A stretch of DNA of 64,000 bases from Paragyromitra xinjiangensis (Eukaryota; Ascomycota; Pezizomycetes; Pezizales; Discinaceae). Below, piece by piece: positions 8,292-19,902 of this stretch. The position numbers and the translations under genes are program-made. The notes under the pieces are model-generated. The model worked only from the letters and a program-made list of their open reading frames with translations, did not search any database and was not told the DNA's origin. The first letter of the stretch is position 1; every line of letters starts with the position of its first letter. Location of the stretch: assembly GCA_038503065.1 (NCBI GenBank), contig JBCAMK010000012.1, positions 310,001 through 374,000 of the forward strand, in the 5' to 3' direction.

Positions 8292-11200
8292 ATGCCTTCT
8301 CTTCGGCCATATCTAAAGCCCTTGCGGTGGTTGCGCCGTAAACTAAACGGTAAAGCATCGGCTAGCCTTGCAGCTCCGTCTATCAACCAACCCCAAGAGC
8401 ATGACCTTGGCGAGCCGGCCGGGCCTTCCTTGCACGGGCCAAGCCCTAGGCTACCTACTCTAGGATCTGATTTTATAGTATCCGCTTCCCATGTTCCTCC
8501 TACCCCTCCAGTTGTTATACCTGTACCTGTTTCGGCAACCGAATATATCGCGACTCCAGCTACTATACTGCCAGTCCCAAACCTTGATACCCTTGTGTCA
8601 CAGGTCCCGACACCACCAGCACCGAGTCCGAACAACTTTGCTCCAATTCTAGTGGGCGGGGGTTTAGCACCTCCGACACCTCCAGTATCTGGTTTGACAA
8701 CTCCTGTTCAAGGCCTTGCACCCACGTATACAGTATCTACCGTCAAAACTCCAACCCCTTCAGCACTATCAAGTCCTAGCCAGCAACGCGAAGACTCTTA
8801 TGGGCTGAAAGTTCTCGTTGAAGGAATTAATCCAGTTGTAGAGTAAGTAAAACTACTATTCTTTCAAGCCTCCAGACCTTTACTAATAATGCTGCGCTCA
8901 GCTTGGTTGCCGTGCATGGGCTTGATGGCGATCGGGAAAGAACCTGGACAGCCGGGAACGGAGTTTTGTGGCTGCGGGATTGCTTTCCTGAGAATGTTCC
9001 CAATGTCCGTGTCCTGGCCTGGGGCTATGACGGCAGGACTCACGGTTCTACACCATTGAGTTGTCAGTCTTTACACGATCATGCTCTTGCATTGATTACA
9101 GACCTGAGCGCTGAGCGGAGGGAAACAAACGTAAGCATCGTTTAATGCAAAACTGGTGGAAACAGGCTAATTCTTGATTTAGACCCAGGAACGTCCGATC
9201 ATTTTTATTGCGCATAGCGTGGGCGGAATCATCGTCAAGGATGTAAGCCAGCCCTCTGCCCCTATGATAAAAGAACTGCATACGGACCTCGCTACTTGCG
9301 CGATCTCGCTTCATCACAATAATATGTCTTCTCACTTGCGCAAAGTGGAATTAAAGCCTTCATCCTAACAAAAATATTCTAGGCTCTGATCCACTCGAAT
9401 TCTGCCAACAAGGCCAACCTCGAATATCACAATGCGATCAAAACCTCTACGTGTGGTGTAATGTTTTTTGGTACACCCCACCAGGGTACGGACAACATTT
9501 CTTGGCCAAAAATACTCTTTAATACCACTTCGCTTTCGACAAGAAAGAACAAAGCTATCCTCAAGGAATTGGAAGAAAACTCTACATCGCTTCAGAAACA
9601 GCTCGCGCAATACAATCATATCAGCAGTGATTTCGAAACGAAATTCTTCTACGAGACCTATGCGCCGCCAGGTGGTCATCTTGTAAGTCCAACTGAGCGC
9701 TTAAGACTTCTATGGTAAAAGGCTAAGGTCCGTCAAGATTGTGCCGCAGGGCGCTGCAGTAGTCCCAGGTGCTACAAATGCAGAGACGTTTGCCATCAAC
9801 AGTGATCACGAAGGGCTGGTCAAATATGAAGGAATCAGTGATACCGGTTTCAGGAAGGTTTATCAATGCATATCTTTCATGGTGGAGGAAGCTCCTGCGA
9901 AAGCTTCGGAAAACTGGCAGCGGCGAAGATTAGTTACAGGTATTTGACTGGGACTCAAGTCGTTAAACCTGATACTTCACTTGCTGACCCCAATGAAGCT
10001 GCCGAGAAAAACGAAGGTGTGCAAACAACCTTCAACATTCCTTTCGAGCTAGAATATCTACGGAATCATCGCTTTACCGGGAGGGAATCGCTGCTAAGCG
10101 AAATCCACAGCGCGGTCAAAGCCAACGACACCAGTGGTCAAGCAACGCCTATTGTTCTCCATGGCGCAGGGGGTATTGGTAAATCACAAATCGTAGTGGA
10201 ATACCTCTACACATATCAGAAGGAACATTCCTCAATTTTCTGGATCAACTCAGCCACGCGTGATACGGCGGTCCTTAGCTTTAGAGCAGCGGCTCAGCGG
10301 CTCATAAAAGAACATGCCAAAATTTCGCTCAAGAGTCAGCCCCATTACCCCACGATAGCGAAGGAATTGGGCATGATTGGTGCTGTTGATAACAACGGTT
10401 TGCTCTTCCCCGGCGCGGAGCATGATGAGTGTATCATCGATGGCATGAAGCTATGGCTCAGCAGCCAAGAAAATCGAAATTGGTTATTGGTTTTCGATAA
10501 TGTCGACGATTTAGAGGCTTTGAAGATAGAAACCTTTATGCCGACTCCTGCTGCTGGGACTATCATCATGACAAGCAGAAGGCTTGACTGCGCCCACTTT
10601 GGTCTAGGATTGGAGGTAAAAGAAATGCCAGAGAAAGAAGGGGTGAACTTGTTATTGAAGACTGCAGGATTGCACATCAAGGCAGACAATTTAGAGAGTG
10701 AGCTTCCCTTAAAATTAACCTGTTATTTCGCAACTCTATGCTAACAATTCCTGTAGAGGATCATATTGCATTGGTGGTTACTGAGAAACTTGGATGCCTA
10801 CCTCTTGCCCTTGTTCAGGCAGGAGCCTTCGTTGCTGCCCGCCGGATATCGTTGGAAATTTTTCTCGAAATATACGAAGAATCTTTTAATCGGGCCTTTG
10901 CTAAGAAACCACCAAGCGGAGTTTGGACCTACAAGGACCGATCGATTTTGACTACTTGGGAGATCTCATTTCAAGCAATAAAAGAGCTGAGCGGAGACGC
11001 TGCAGAGTTGCTATCTTTGTGTGCATTTTTATCTAATGAGGTTCAGTGTGACATGCTGTACCGGGGTGAGATGGTGAATACAGGTGGTAAGTTCACTCCA
11101 CCAGTTCCCTCAGATGCATAACCAGAAGCTGAATTATATTGCCTATAGATTTCACGTTAGATGAATCCTTGGATCTCTTATATTCGTATTCTCTGGCACA

Positions 11201-13721
11201 CCCTCAGAACACGGACGGCAGCTTCTATATCCACCCTGTTGTGCATCGGTGGGCGCAGGAACGACTTGAGCCCAGTAAACGCATCCAAAAAGCGGAAGAG
11301 GCCATTATCCTAGTTGGTTGTGCGACTCGGCACCCTGGAGGAAAAACAACGGAGCATTGGGAATACGAAAGAGGGATCATCCCGCATATAGACTCCGTGA
11401 CAAAGCATGCCCAAAAATATCTGCATGAGACGACATCGAAGAGTAGTCGGTTGCTCGCGGCTATCTATGGACTATCGCTTGCCAATAGCGACTGGGGACG
11501 AATAGACAAGGCGCACTGGATGGGGGTCTACTTGAATAGCGCGACAAAGGAGGTGCTAGGCGAAGATCACGAAGGCACCGTCGCTACCGTGGGCCACCTA
11601 GCTAATATAGCCTATAAACGAGGTCAGTTGGATGAAGCGGAAAGATTAGGTATATATGTCTTAGAGGCACAGAAGAGGAGTCTTGGCCCCGAGCACCCAA
11701 ACACTTTATCAACTATGGGAAACCTAGCTGGTACATGCACTGGGAAAGGTCGGTATGATGAAGCAGGAATATTGATTTTGGATGCTCTGGAGGCGAAGAA
11801 GAGGAGTCTTGGCCATGAACACCCAGACACTTTATCGTCCATGGACAGTCTGGCCGGCTTATTCGTTAAGCAATTTCGGTGGGATGAAGCGGAAAGATTG
11901 AATCTGGATGTCCTGGAGGCGACGAAGAGGAGACTTGGCCATGAACACCCAGAAACTTTATTATCCATGAGCAATCTGGCCGCCACATACATTGGGCAAG
12001 GTCGGCGGGATGAAGCGGAAAGATTGAATCTGGATGTCCTGGAGGCGAAGAAGAGGAGTCTTGGCCATGAACACCCAGAAACTTTATCGTCCATGAGCAA
12101 TCTGGCCGCCACATACATTGTGCAAGGTCGGTGGGATGAAGCGGAAAGATTGAATCTGGATGTCCTGGAGGGGATGAAGAGGAGTCTTGGCCATGAACAC
12201 CCAGACACTTTATTATCCATGAGCAATCTGGCCGCCACATACATTGGGCAAGATCGGTGGGATGAAGCGGAAAGATCGAATCTGGATGTCCTGGAGGCGA
12301 GGAAGAGGTGTCTTGGCCATGAACACCCAGACACTTTATCGTCCATGAGCAACCTAGCCGTCGTATACGCCGGGCGGGACCGACATGATGAAGCGGAAAG
12401 ACTGCTCCTGGATCTTGTCAAGATTCAGAAGAGGATATTTGGCCTTTGGCATCCAGCCACCTTACTTTCAATTAGGGAACTGGCCGGCGTCCAAGTACAA
12501 CAAAATAGATTTACCGAACCGCGTGAGCTCCTCCTAGAAGCTATCGATGCAGGAGAGCGTACCCTAGGCAAGGGCCACCCAGAAATAGTAAAGTGTAGTG
12601 AACTTTTGTCCTCCATCTCTCAACGCCGTAACTCTCTTGGAGGACCTAACGTGGAGGTCGAATTTAACCGGTCTATGGCGGTGAAAAAGGATAATCTAGA
12701 TCCATTGATAGAAATGGCCAAAGCAGCACAGATGCACATGCGGCGAGATCAAACCCGAGAAGCAGAGTTGCTGCTGGGACAGATCATAGAAGGAAGAGAA
12801 AGAACCCTAGGAAGTGAGCATCCAAGCACACTATCAGCCATAGCTGACCTCGCTTCGGCTTACCGGGCTCAAAAACGGTGGGACAAGGCGGAGAATCTAC
12901 AGCAACAAGTGACCGATACAAGGCAAAGGATTCTAGGTAATGAGCATCCGGATACCCTGTCAGCCATGATGGATTTAGCAGCGACCTACTGGAATCAAGA
13001 ATGGTGGGAAAAGGCGGAAGAGCTAGAGAAGCAAGTAGTCGACGTGAGGCAGAAGGTCCTAGGCAGCGAGCATTCGGATACGCTATCAGCAATCGCAAGC
13101 CTGGCAGTAAGCTATCGGATGCAGGGGCTGTACGTAAAGGCGGGAGAATTGCACCGGCAAGTGATGGAAACGACTGAAAAACTCCGAGGTAGCGAACATC
13201 CAGACACCATGATTGCTATGACCAACTTGGCATCAGCCTACGGAAGCCAGGAGCGCTGGGAAGAGGCGGGGGAGTTGCAAAAGTTGGTCATGGATACACG
13301 GCAGAAGCAGCTCGGCGAGAATCACCCAGCTACTCAAAGGGCAATGGCTAGTCTAGCGGACATTTACCGTAATTGTGGCCAGTACGAGAAGGCCCGCAAT
13401 CTCACTTTGCGTCCGGTAAAGCCAGACCAGAAGATACCCAATTACAATCATCCATCCACCCAGAAGGAGGCGATAGACCTAATCAAAAGTTACCTAGCAC
13501 AAGGACGAGAGGAGGATCTCCAACAACTCCTATTCGAAACAGTAGAAAGACGAGGCGACAGGGATACTGTCACTGCGATGCTCAAGATCAATATCTCAAT
13601 TGTTTACAAAAGTCTTGGACAATATGATAAGGCATCAATACTACGGGAGCAAGCGATTGGGACTCTACAGAGTATGGGAGTTGATCTGGAATCATTAGTA
13701 ACTATTGCTAGGATGTCTTAA
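8292..13721 (+). CDS. NLR-type STAND protein: alpha/beta-hydrolase, NB-ARC, TPR array
   Basis: Eight exons: 8292-8842, 8902-9130, 9183-9242, 9383-9682, 9738-9939, 9999-10697, 10757-11086, 11149-13721. Seven GT-AG introns keep the phase throughout, giving 1647 residues. Domains: a basic N-terminus (1-25) and a Pro/Thr-rich linker to about 180; an alpha/beta-hydrolase of the SesB-like/PGAP1-like kind (about 184-425: VAVHGLDGD, nucleophile elbow IAHSVGG with Ser272, FFGTPHQGT, and a late SDH likely giving the catalytic His); an NB-ARC module (about 450-790: P-loop GAGGIGKS at 503-510, Walker B LLVFDNVDD, GTIIMTSR sensor, GCLPLAL box); then TPR_10/12 repeats. In this family a ligand sensed by the repeats is thought to drive nucleotide exchange and oligomerisation, activating the N-terminal domain in non-self recognition or cell death. 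No het partner gene is adjacent. The model is strong; the function is inferred. Confidence 0.9.
11755..12400 (+). repeat. Near-identical 126-bp TPR repeats in the NLR gene
   Basis: The word GGGATGAAGCGG recurs at 11881, 12007, 12133 and 12259, exactly 126 bp apart (42 codons, one TPR unit). Flanking units at about 11755 and 12385 are more diverged. Adjacent units differ at only a few positions, at both synonymous and replacement sites, while the TPRs before 11750 and after 12450 are far less alike. This is the signature of recent unit duplication or gene conversion. Confidence 0.9.
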
Positions 13722-15026
13722 ATGTTGTAGAGTCTTGAGAACTGAAGAAGCAAGTGCGGGTTCGGGGCTGCAGGCAATGCCGTATTTTACCATGGATATT
13801 GGGGATATCAAGAGAAAGTGGGCTGTAGAGACTCCACAATTTATGCCGCTTATTTTTTTACTAGTTGCTGTTTCTTATTTCCTAGTTATGAAGTGTGTTT
13901 AGTTTCCTTATGCAATTGAGATGTTAGTGTTAGCGATTGTTCCCGTACGGATACTAAAGTCTCGCGGCTACCCTAATAACAGAAGGGGGGCGTTACTTCA
14001 TTATTCCCCAGTAATTATGACACCAACATTACATTTGCTACATATTTAAACTAGCAGTATCTGAGCAGCCGAGCGAGGTCTGGGTTATTGTTGCTGTTAT
14101 TCCTCATACCACATGTGTCCTCATGGGTCTAACACTACGGTATGTAGCAAGCTGCGTGCATGGGCCAGAGCTAGGCACAAGACTAGGCATAAAAACCGAG
14201 TCCATCACAAAACAAAACTACATCAAACAGTATTACCGCAGCTTGTATCTACCGAAACCTAGTCTAAACTTTCGACGGGTGACAAAAAACATGCAACATC
14301 AAATTTTCCGGGCAACCACCCACGCAGCTATAGGCAGTAGGGGATGGGAACGAGCCTAGCAACCGCAATTAACCCTATATACTAAAGTATATAGGCTTGA
14401 GCGAGTGGACCTCGTTAAGACGTTGGAAATTCCTCTATCCCCCGGCGCGTAACCGATTGGGTTCGATATCGAACCCAAATTAGACTACCAAAAAGCGACA
14501 AAAAGGTGAATTTCTCAGCAACCATGCTTCAGCTAGTTTTCCTACCTAGGATACATATACTCTAAGGTCTTCTTATTACATAGGAAAAGTAGAATACTGA
14601 ATTGGCCGCATTCGTGGCTTTTTATAAAGTCTAAGTATCTCTAGCTTTCTACCCCTTCCCATCATCTACTGGCAGAAAATGCTGTTTTTTTTCGCCTTTT
14701 GCCCCCCAATTTGGGATTCCTGTATAGTTGGAACAAGGAAACCGATAGTATTAACTTGTATCTCTAGCTCCAAGCCAAAAAGTACCATTCACAGGGCATA
14801 AACTTCGCCGAAAATGATAAAAAGGCAGGAAAAGGTGAAAGGTTATAATTTTTGCATATCCCACAGAGGCTGAGGGAGTAGGGGAATACCCGGATCCATT
14901 ATTAAATGCCAATACTAAATAGATAAAATCTATATAGAGACAGCGGAAGATAATACCTGATATTGTGGAAGGAGATAGAGATGGTGAGTCGTTTTGTGTG
15001 GGAAAACAGGTAAACTCTGCAGCCTA

Positions 15027-15233
15027 CTTAGGCGTTCATTAAATACTAGGAGATGTAACAACGAGCCACACCCCGCCAAATACAACCCAAAGCAATAGAA
15101 TCAGTCATGTCATGGGCCAATCTCCACTCAATAACTAAATATATTTAATTGTGCCTAGCTACCAGCATCTCTTTGCCGTTATAGTTGATTTAGGCTTGTT
15201 GCAAAATTTCCTAGTATTTAATGAACGCCTAAG
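15027..15233. mobile_element. 207-bp TA-flanked MITE, CTTAGGCGTTCATT termini
   Basis: The left end CTTAGGCGTTCATTAAATAC (followed by TAGG) is matched by its exact inverse at the right end over at least 24 bp. TA flanks both sides (15025-15026 and 15234-15235). No coding capacity. It ends 146 bp before the tRNA gene. Confidence 0.8.
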
Positions 15234-15379
15234 TATAACACCTCTATGGTAGTGGATTTTCGTACATAGACTAAAGATAATTTTTAGGTTACTATGATAG
15301 GAATGGTAGCCCAAATCCCTTTGCCGGGACAAGACATACTTTGGTGGATACAAAATTTTATAGATCAAAATCATGGCGT

Positions 15380-15476
15380 GGGCGTATGGTTTAGTGGTAT
15401 AATGTCTCATTTGCATGCTGAGTAATTCCAGTGTGAAAACTTGAGACGGTCCTGGGTTCGATTCCCAGTGCGTCCA
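15380..15476 (+). tRNA. tRNA-Ala (anticodon UGC), with intron
   Basis: The cloverleaf can be drawn by hand. The acceptor stem is GGGCGTA/TGCGTCC with a G3-U70 pair, the identity mark of tRNA-Ala. The A box is TGGTTTAGTGG. The anticodon stem is TCTCA/TGAGA with the TGC anticodon at 15412-15414. The variable loop is CGGTC, and the T arm CTGGG-TTCGATT-CCCAG provides a B box. A 25-bp intron (15416-15440) sits after position 37, the canonical eukaryotic site. The mature length is 72 nt before CCA. The D stem is weak (one T-T mismatch). Confidence 0.85.
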
Positions 15477-15641
15477 ATCTTTTGTTCTCTAGGTCTACTG
15501 CGGACGGCGTAAATCATGTTCAGAGGAATTGTTTCCTCGCAGATTTAGACTAAGAAGGAGGTGCAACTATTGCGGCGGGTCATTTGCATGAAAGTGCAGA
15601 AAAGAATTTCGATGTGTTGCAACCAACCACCCCACTAGGTA

Positions 15642-16077
15642 CAGTGCTTCCCTACCTACCGGCGTTCCCTCGGTAACGGCGCGGCGTTTGGGCCACTAAA
15701 TTTTAGAAGCACTAAAAACAATCGTAAAAATTTGAAAAAATTCAGGTTGAAGAATAATATTAGTAAAGTAATATAGGAGAAAATCTAATGTGTGCAATTG
15801 TTTCTGGTTGCAATAGCCCAGCTCTGGAGTTGGGGTTTTGTGCCAGCTTGTGTTGAGGGCTGCAACCAAAATACTTGGTTGCAAGAATAGAGACACAGCA
15901 CCAAGCCCAAAAAGTTTATGCAAACCAAACCCAGTAGAGGATACACCAGATATTGTACTATCATGCTATAAATTTTCAGCACATCCTGCTAATGTTTGTT
16001 GGGAAAGTTCGGGCGTTGCAATCTGGTCGAAATGCCGCGACGTTACTAAGGGAGCGCCGGTAGGTAGGGAAGCACTG
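15642..16077. mobile_element. 436-bp TA-flanked MITE, CAGTGCTTCCCTACC termini
   Basis: The left end CAGTGCTTCCCTACCTACCG and the right end (its inverse) pair over about 50 bp, with differences further in (GTTCCCTCGGTAACGGCGCGG against GCTCCCTTAGTAACGTCGCGG). TA lies on both sides (15640-15641, 16078-16079). The short frames within have no transposase-like content. The terminal sequence is different from the other elements here. Confidence 0.8.
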
Positions 16078-16213
16078 TAGCAGTCGGAATAAATTATAAG
16101 TATTTTGTTTAATCTTTAAGGGTGGTAAGATTAAATTTGTAAACTTACCACATAAAAATATTTACCTACCGTATCCTACGCCACCGCGAGATTGCGGTAT
16201 TGCGAGAACTATA

Positions 16214-16425
16214 CTAGCGAATTCAAAAAGTATCGAGTGAACCAAAACCCTAACCCACGCTGGGTGCGCAGGCCATCCACACCCCAAAAAATCTGTGGTT
16301 TATTTAACCTCTTATATTTAATTTGCAACTATTTTGAAGTTGTTTGGGCCACAATTGCTGAAGTTAGATGTATCCATTGCTGCTCACGGGTTTTCGGCTC
16401 GCTCGATACTAAATGAATTCGCTAG
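16214..16425. mobile_element. 212-bp TA-flanked MITE, CTAGCGAATTCA termini
   Basis: The ends are inverse copies over about 38 bp: CTAGCGAATTCA, three variable bases, then AGTATCGAG, one variable base, GA and an AAAACCC block. TA lies on each side (16212-16213 and 16426-16427). Length and structure resemble the 207- and 211-bp elements, but the termini are unrelated. Non-coding. Confidence 0.75.
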
Positions 16426-16986
16426 TACCTGTTCCCAAGGATATTTTCCTTACTAGTCCTAAATCTTGTCTATCCAGTTTAGTTCTCACCTCAGCGACAC
16501 CGCAAACCACGGTATGTCTTTTATTCTGCGTTGCCGTTGTGTTATTAATGATGTACAGTAGGTAAGCAATTCTACAATAGCGACTTATCCAAGTAGGACC
16601 AGTACCTACATGTAAGATACAATAAGTTTGGTTCTTTTCTACGCTTTCGTACAAATGACCCACCGTATGCAACAGACCTTTATAACAAAGCAGAAGCCTA
16701 CAAGGTCGGCTCTAGACTAACCTCATTTTACCACATAGAATTCTATGAAACTGAGACGAGATATATGCTAGACTTGTTTCCTCCTCCTATTCGTATCTAT
16801 TTACAAGCCACGTTTTTCGTCCAACCTTTTAACCACTCAACAACCATCCTCAATTCCCATCCAAGGTCCAAAAAACCAAACAAACCTCCCGAAACCACAA
16901 AACAACTACCCAACCCACAACCAAAAAGTGTCACAACCAAAAAAAACCACACCAACACACTGGACACAGAGCTAAAGAAAAAAAAA

Positions 16987-19902
16987 CTACTCATCAAACT
17001 CCTCCGGCCCCGCATACCCAGGTTTCGAAAACTCCAAACTCTCTTTTCTCACCTTCGCAATAAGCCTTGCACACTCCGAGATCCTCGTCATTAACTCCTT
17101 CCACCCATCACCTTCCCACGGATCCTGCATTTCAAGGATATCCCCACCCCTCATTTGCTCCGGATGTTCAAACCCCCCAATAGTAGAGCTCTGAAAAAAG
17201 GCATCCACATCCGGATCCCACCCACCAGAGCATCCCATCCCGATCATAGTTTGCTTCGACAGAGCATTGACCCAATCCTGATGAGAGAGACTAGCACCCC
17301 AGCGCGTATCGTGGTTCGTCTTCACGCCTCTCCAGGATATAGGGACAGAGTCAGCCCATAGGTCGTTGACTTCGTCCGTAGGGAACCATTCGTAGCGGGT
17401 GACTTCGAAGAGGAAGGAGGTCTTCCTTATCCAATACTGGTACTTCGTCTTCATGATGACATTCTCCACGACCATTCCAGGGAGGTTAACATAGCTGACC
17501 CTCTGGACCCTTCTCCTTCGATCTGGCTCAGCACCAACTGGGGGCGAGATAGGATCAGATTCGTCTGGGATGTCTTCGATACGGAGCTTCCTCACGAATT
17601 CGGTGAAAATGGGGTATACGTCTGCGTCCTTGCAGAGCGGGTAAGTAGCGAGTTCGACCTGCCAGGCGAGATCGTTTTCTACATCGAGGACTTTGACGTC
17701 GAGTGGACCTTTACAGCGCGTATGGGGGGCTGGCATTTTATTGTTGATGGGGGTGCGGCGGACGTAGAGCCATCTACGGGCACCGGCTTTATAGAGATCT
17801 CCGCGCTCGTTGGTTAGTTCGTCTGGGTGACGTCCGGGGATACGCACGAATTCGATTTCGAGGCGGATGTCGTGGGTGCACTTGCCGTCGAACATTTTGA
17901 GGTTGAGAGTGGCCTCGAGGTTGGGCTCGGGGGTGACAGAGTGTGGGGCTGTATGATCGTCGTTACGACGGACCATGATTTGGTCGCTGAAAGCATCGTT
18001 GTCGAATGCGAAATTACTGGTTTCTACGGGCTGGAAAATGTCCTGGCGTCGAAGGCATTCGTTTACAAGCGCTTTGGCGGTATGCTCCTCTCCGATACTG
18101 CAAAGGTGAGCTTATATCTATGAGAGCGAGGAGAGAGACATACAATCTTATAAGCTCTCCAGCCGGCCCATCACGTGGGTCCCTCATTATCCTACCAAAT
18201 TCCTCCAAGGTGAACAATCCGCCCGGCGGGGATGAGCCTGGATGGCCGAAAAACACCAAAGTTCCAAATTGGATCTTCAGAGTTGCGTGGCCTCTGAAAT
18301 ATAAAACGTCATTCAGCCCCTGCTGAACCATTTGTTTCAAATATGAAAAATTCGCACGTTCCAACTTCTCCCTCCTAACTTTCCAGGTTTTCAAAAACCT
18401 CTTAGAAGGAGCATCCCCAGAAAGCATAGCCTGAAGGGTCATTGGGTCGGAGTAAGCCGTGATGTGACGCCCTCCAAGGTTATGTCCTCTGATAAGACCA
18501 AGAGAAACATTGGGCAATTTCATAGATGGAACGTGCAGGAGAAACCTTTCCTTCGGCCGTCGATTCCTCGCAGCAATTTCGCAAAACGTGCCAAATATCC
18601 TATCAACAGCCTGCTGAACGCTCTCTTGATCGTCGCCGAGAACTTCAATTGTCCCCTTCTCCCTCACGAACATAATATAGACCTCGCACTCATACCGAAT
18701 ATCGTCCAGCGCCTCGTAGCTCAACCCGAGGACATCCTGCGGCCTGATTTCCTTTGAAGGCCACATGAAAGACCCAACAGCACCGAATTCAAACGGCTCT
18801 TTCGGGGGCGGATGACGGAGACGCTTGCGTTTGATTTGTTCCCGAATTTGATCCTCTATGCGTCGTTGCTTTCGATCACTCGGAGCTGCTTTGATCTTTT
18901 CCCAAGCCTCTCTACGTCTCATTACCTTTACTCTCTTACTGCGATCAATCTCACGGAGAATGTGCTCCACCAGTCCTAGGAGCTCCCGTCTCGCGATAGC
19001 GATTTGTGTAGGTTTTCCCCACATGAGAATACGCTATTTCTCCCCCACGAGTATTAGGGTGAGGTATTGTGAAGATGTGGAGGGAATTTATCTTACAGGT
19101 TCATCCATATCCAAGGGCATCTGTAAATGGGTACCCGTCTTTCCGGCGATATGTCGAAGATTGACTCTATCCGGCCCAAAAAACCTCAAGTCAAAAGAAG
19201 GATGACGCCGTACTGGCAGATCAAAACTTGCTACACGAAGACACGATATAAACGGCTGGAATACACACAAGAGGAAAAAAACAGGTAATAAATAAATTAC
19301 TTACCAGCTGCAGGTTCCCCCGCCCTCTCAGACCTATCACCGTCATTCTCTCTCAAAAGCCCATATGGTCCATCATAACCATCATACTCCATCCCAGGGT
19401 CTTCATTACGATAATAATTCGGCACAATATAACTCGAATGATTAATAGCCTCATCAGAGTCCGGCTCATACCCATCACGGTAAAGATCCGGGAAATCACT
19501 ACCAGACGCTAACTGGTCCGTATCATAATTATAAGACTGCTTGCGACGACGAGAATTCTTCCCCCAAGGGGACACAACTTCAAACTCAGACTGAGCATCA
19601 GATTCCGAGCGCGCCGCCCAATCGCTCTCAGACTGCGACGCTGCAGTAGCAGCAGCAGATTTCAGCGCAACTCCGCCAGGGACGGAGGAAGACGAAGCAT
19701 ATGGAGCTGGAGTTACTGGCCGTGAGATTTGGCCTCGAACCGAACCAGCGACCGAACCAGCGACCGAACCACCTGCGACCGAACCAGCAGTCGATTTCTT
19801 CTTCTTCTTGCCCTTCCCGCTCTTATTCTTATTATTGACGCGCTTCGGGGGCTTCTTATCGGTTTCTTCCCATCGGACTGCATCAAGAAGTTCGTGATCC
19901 AT
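16987..19902 (-). CDS. 910-residue protein of unknown function, possible KH-like segment
   Basis: Four exons on the minus strand: 19902-19305, 19230-19097, 19033-18144, 18097-16987. The introns are 74, 63, 46 bp and phase-consistent. The first 200 residues are low-complexity: a Lys-rich patch (GKGKKKKKS), then AGSVAG repeats, then an acidic Asp/Tyr-rich stretch with many Ser. The rest looks folded. A charged helix (about 265-315) is followed by a strand-helix block (about 358-401, YECEVYIMFV then GTIEVLG then VQQAVDRIF) that resembles a KH or similar RNA-binding fold. Further on come FRGHATLKIQFGTLVF and a large C-terminal region with many Trp and Tyr. No signal peptide or membrane segment. 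I do not recognise the family; similar anonymous proteins occur across Pezizomycotina. RNA binding is only an inference from the KH-like pattern. Confidence 0.75.

Larger units (their letters stand above)
13722..16986. other. Intergenic region, 3.3 kb
   Basis: No protein gene that I can support. It contains a perfect 22-bp palindrome centred on GATATC (14457-14478), a tRNA-Ala gene, and three unrelated TA-flanked inverted-repeat elements, each described separately. The segment 13722-14450 is the 3' side of the NLR gene and shows nothing recognisable. Confidence 0.6.

Noticed and set aside
8843..11148. Apparent frameshifts and stops in the NLR gene
   Set aside because: Each break coincides with a phase-consistent GT-AG intron of about 50-140 bp, so it is not a pseudogene.
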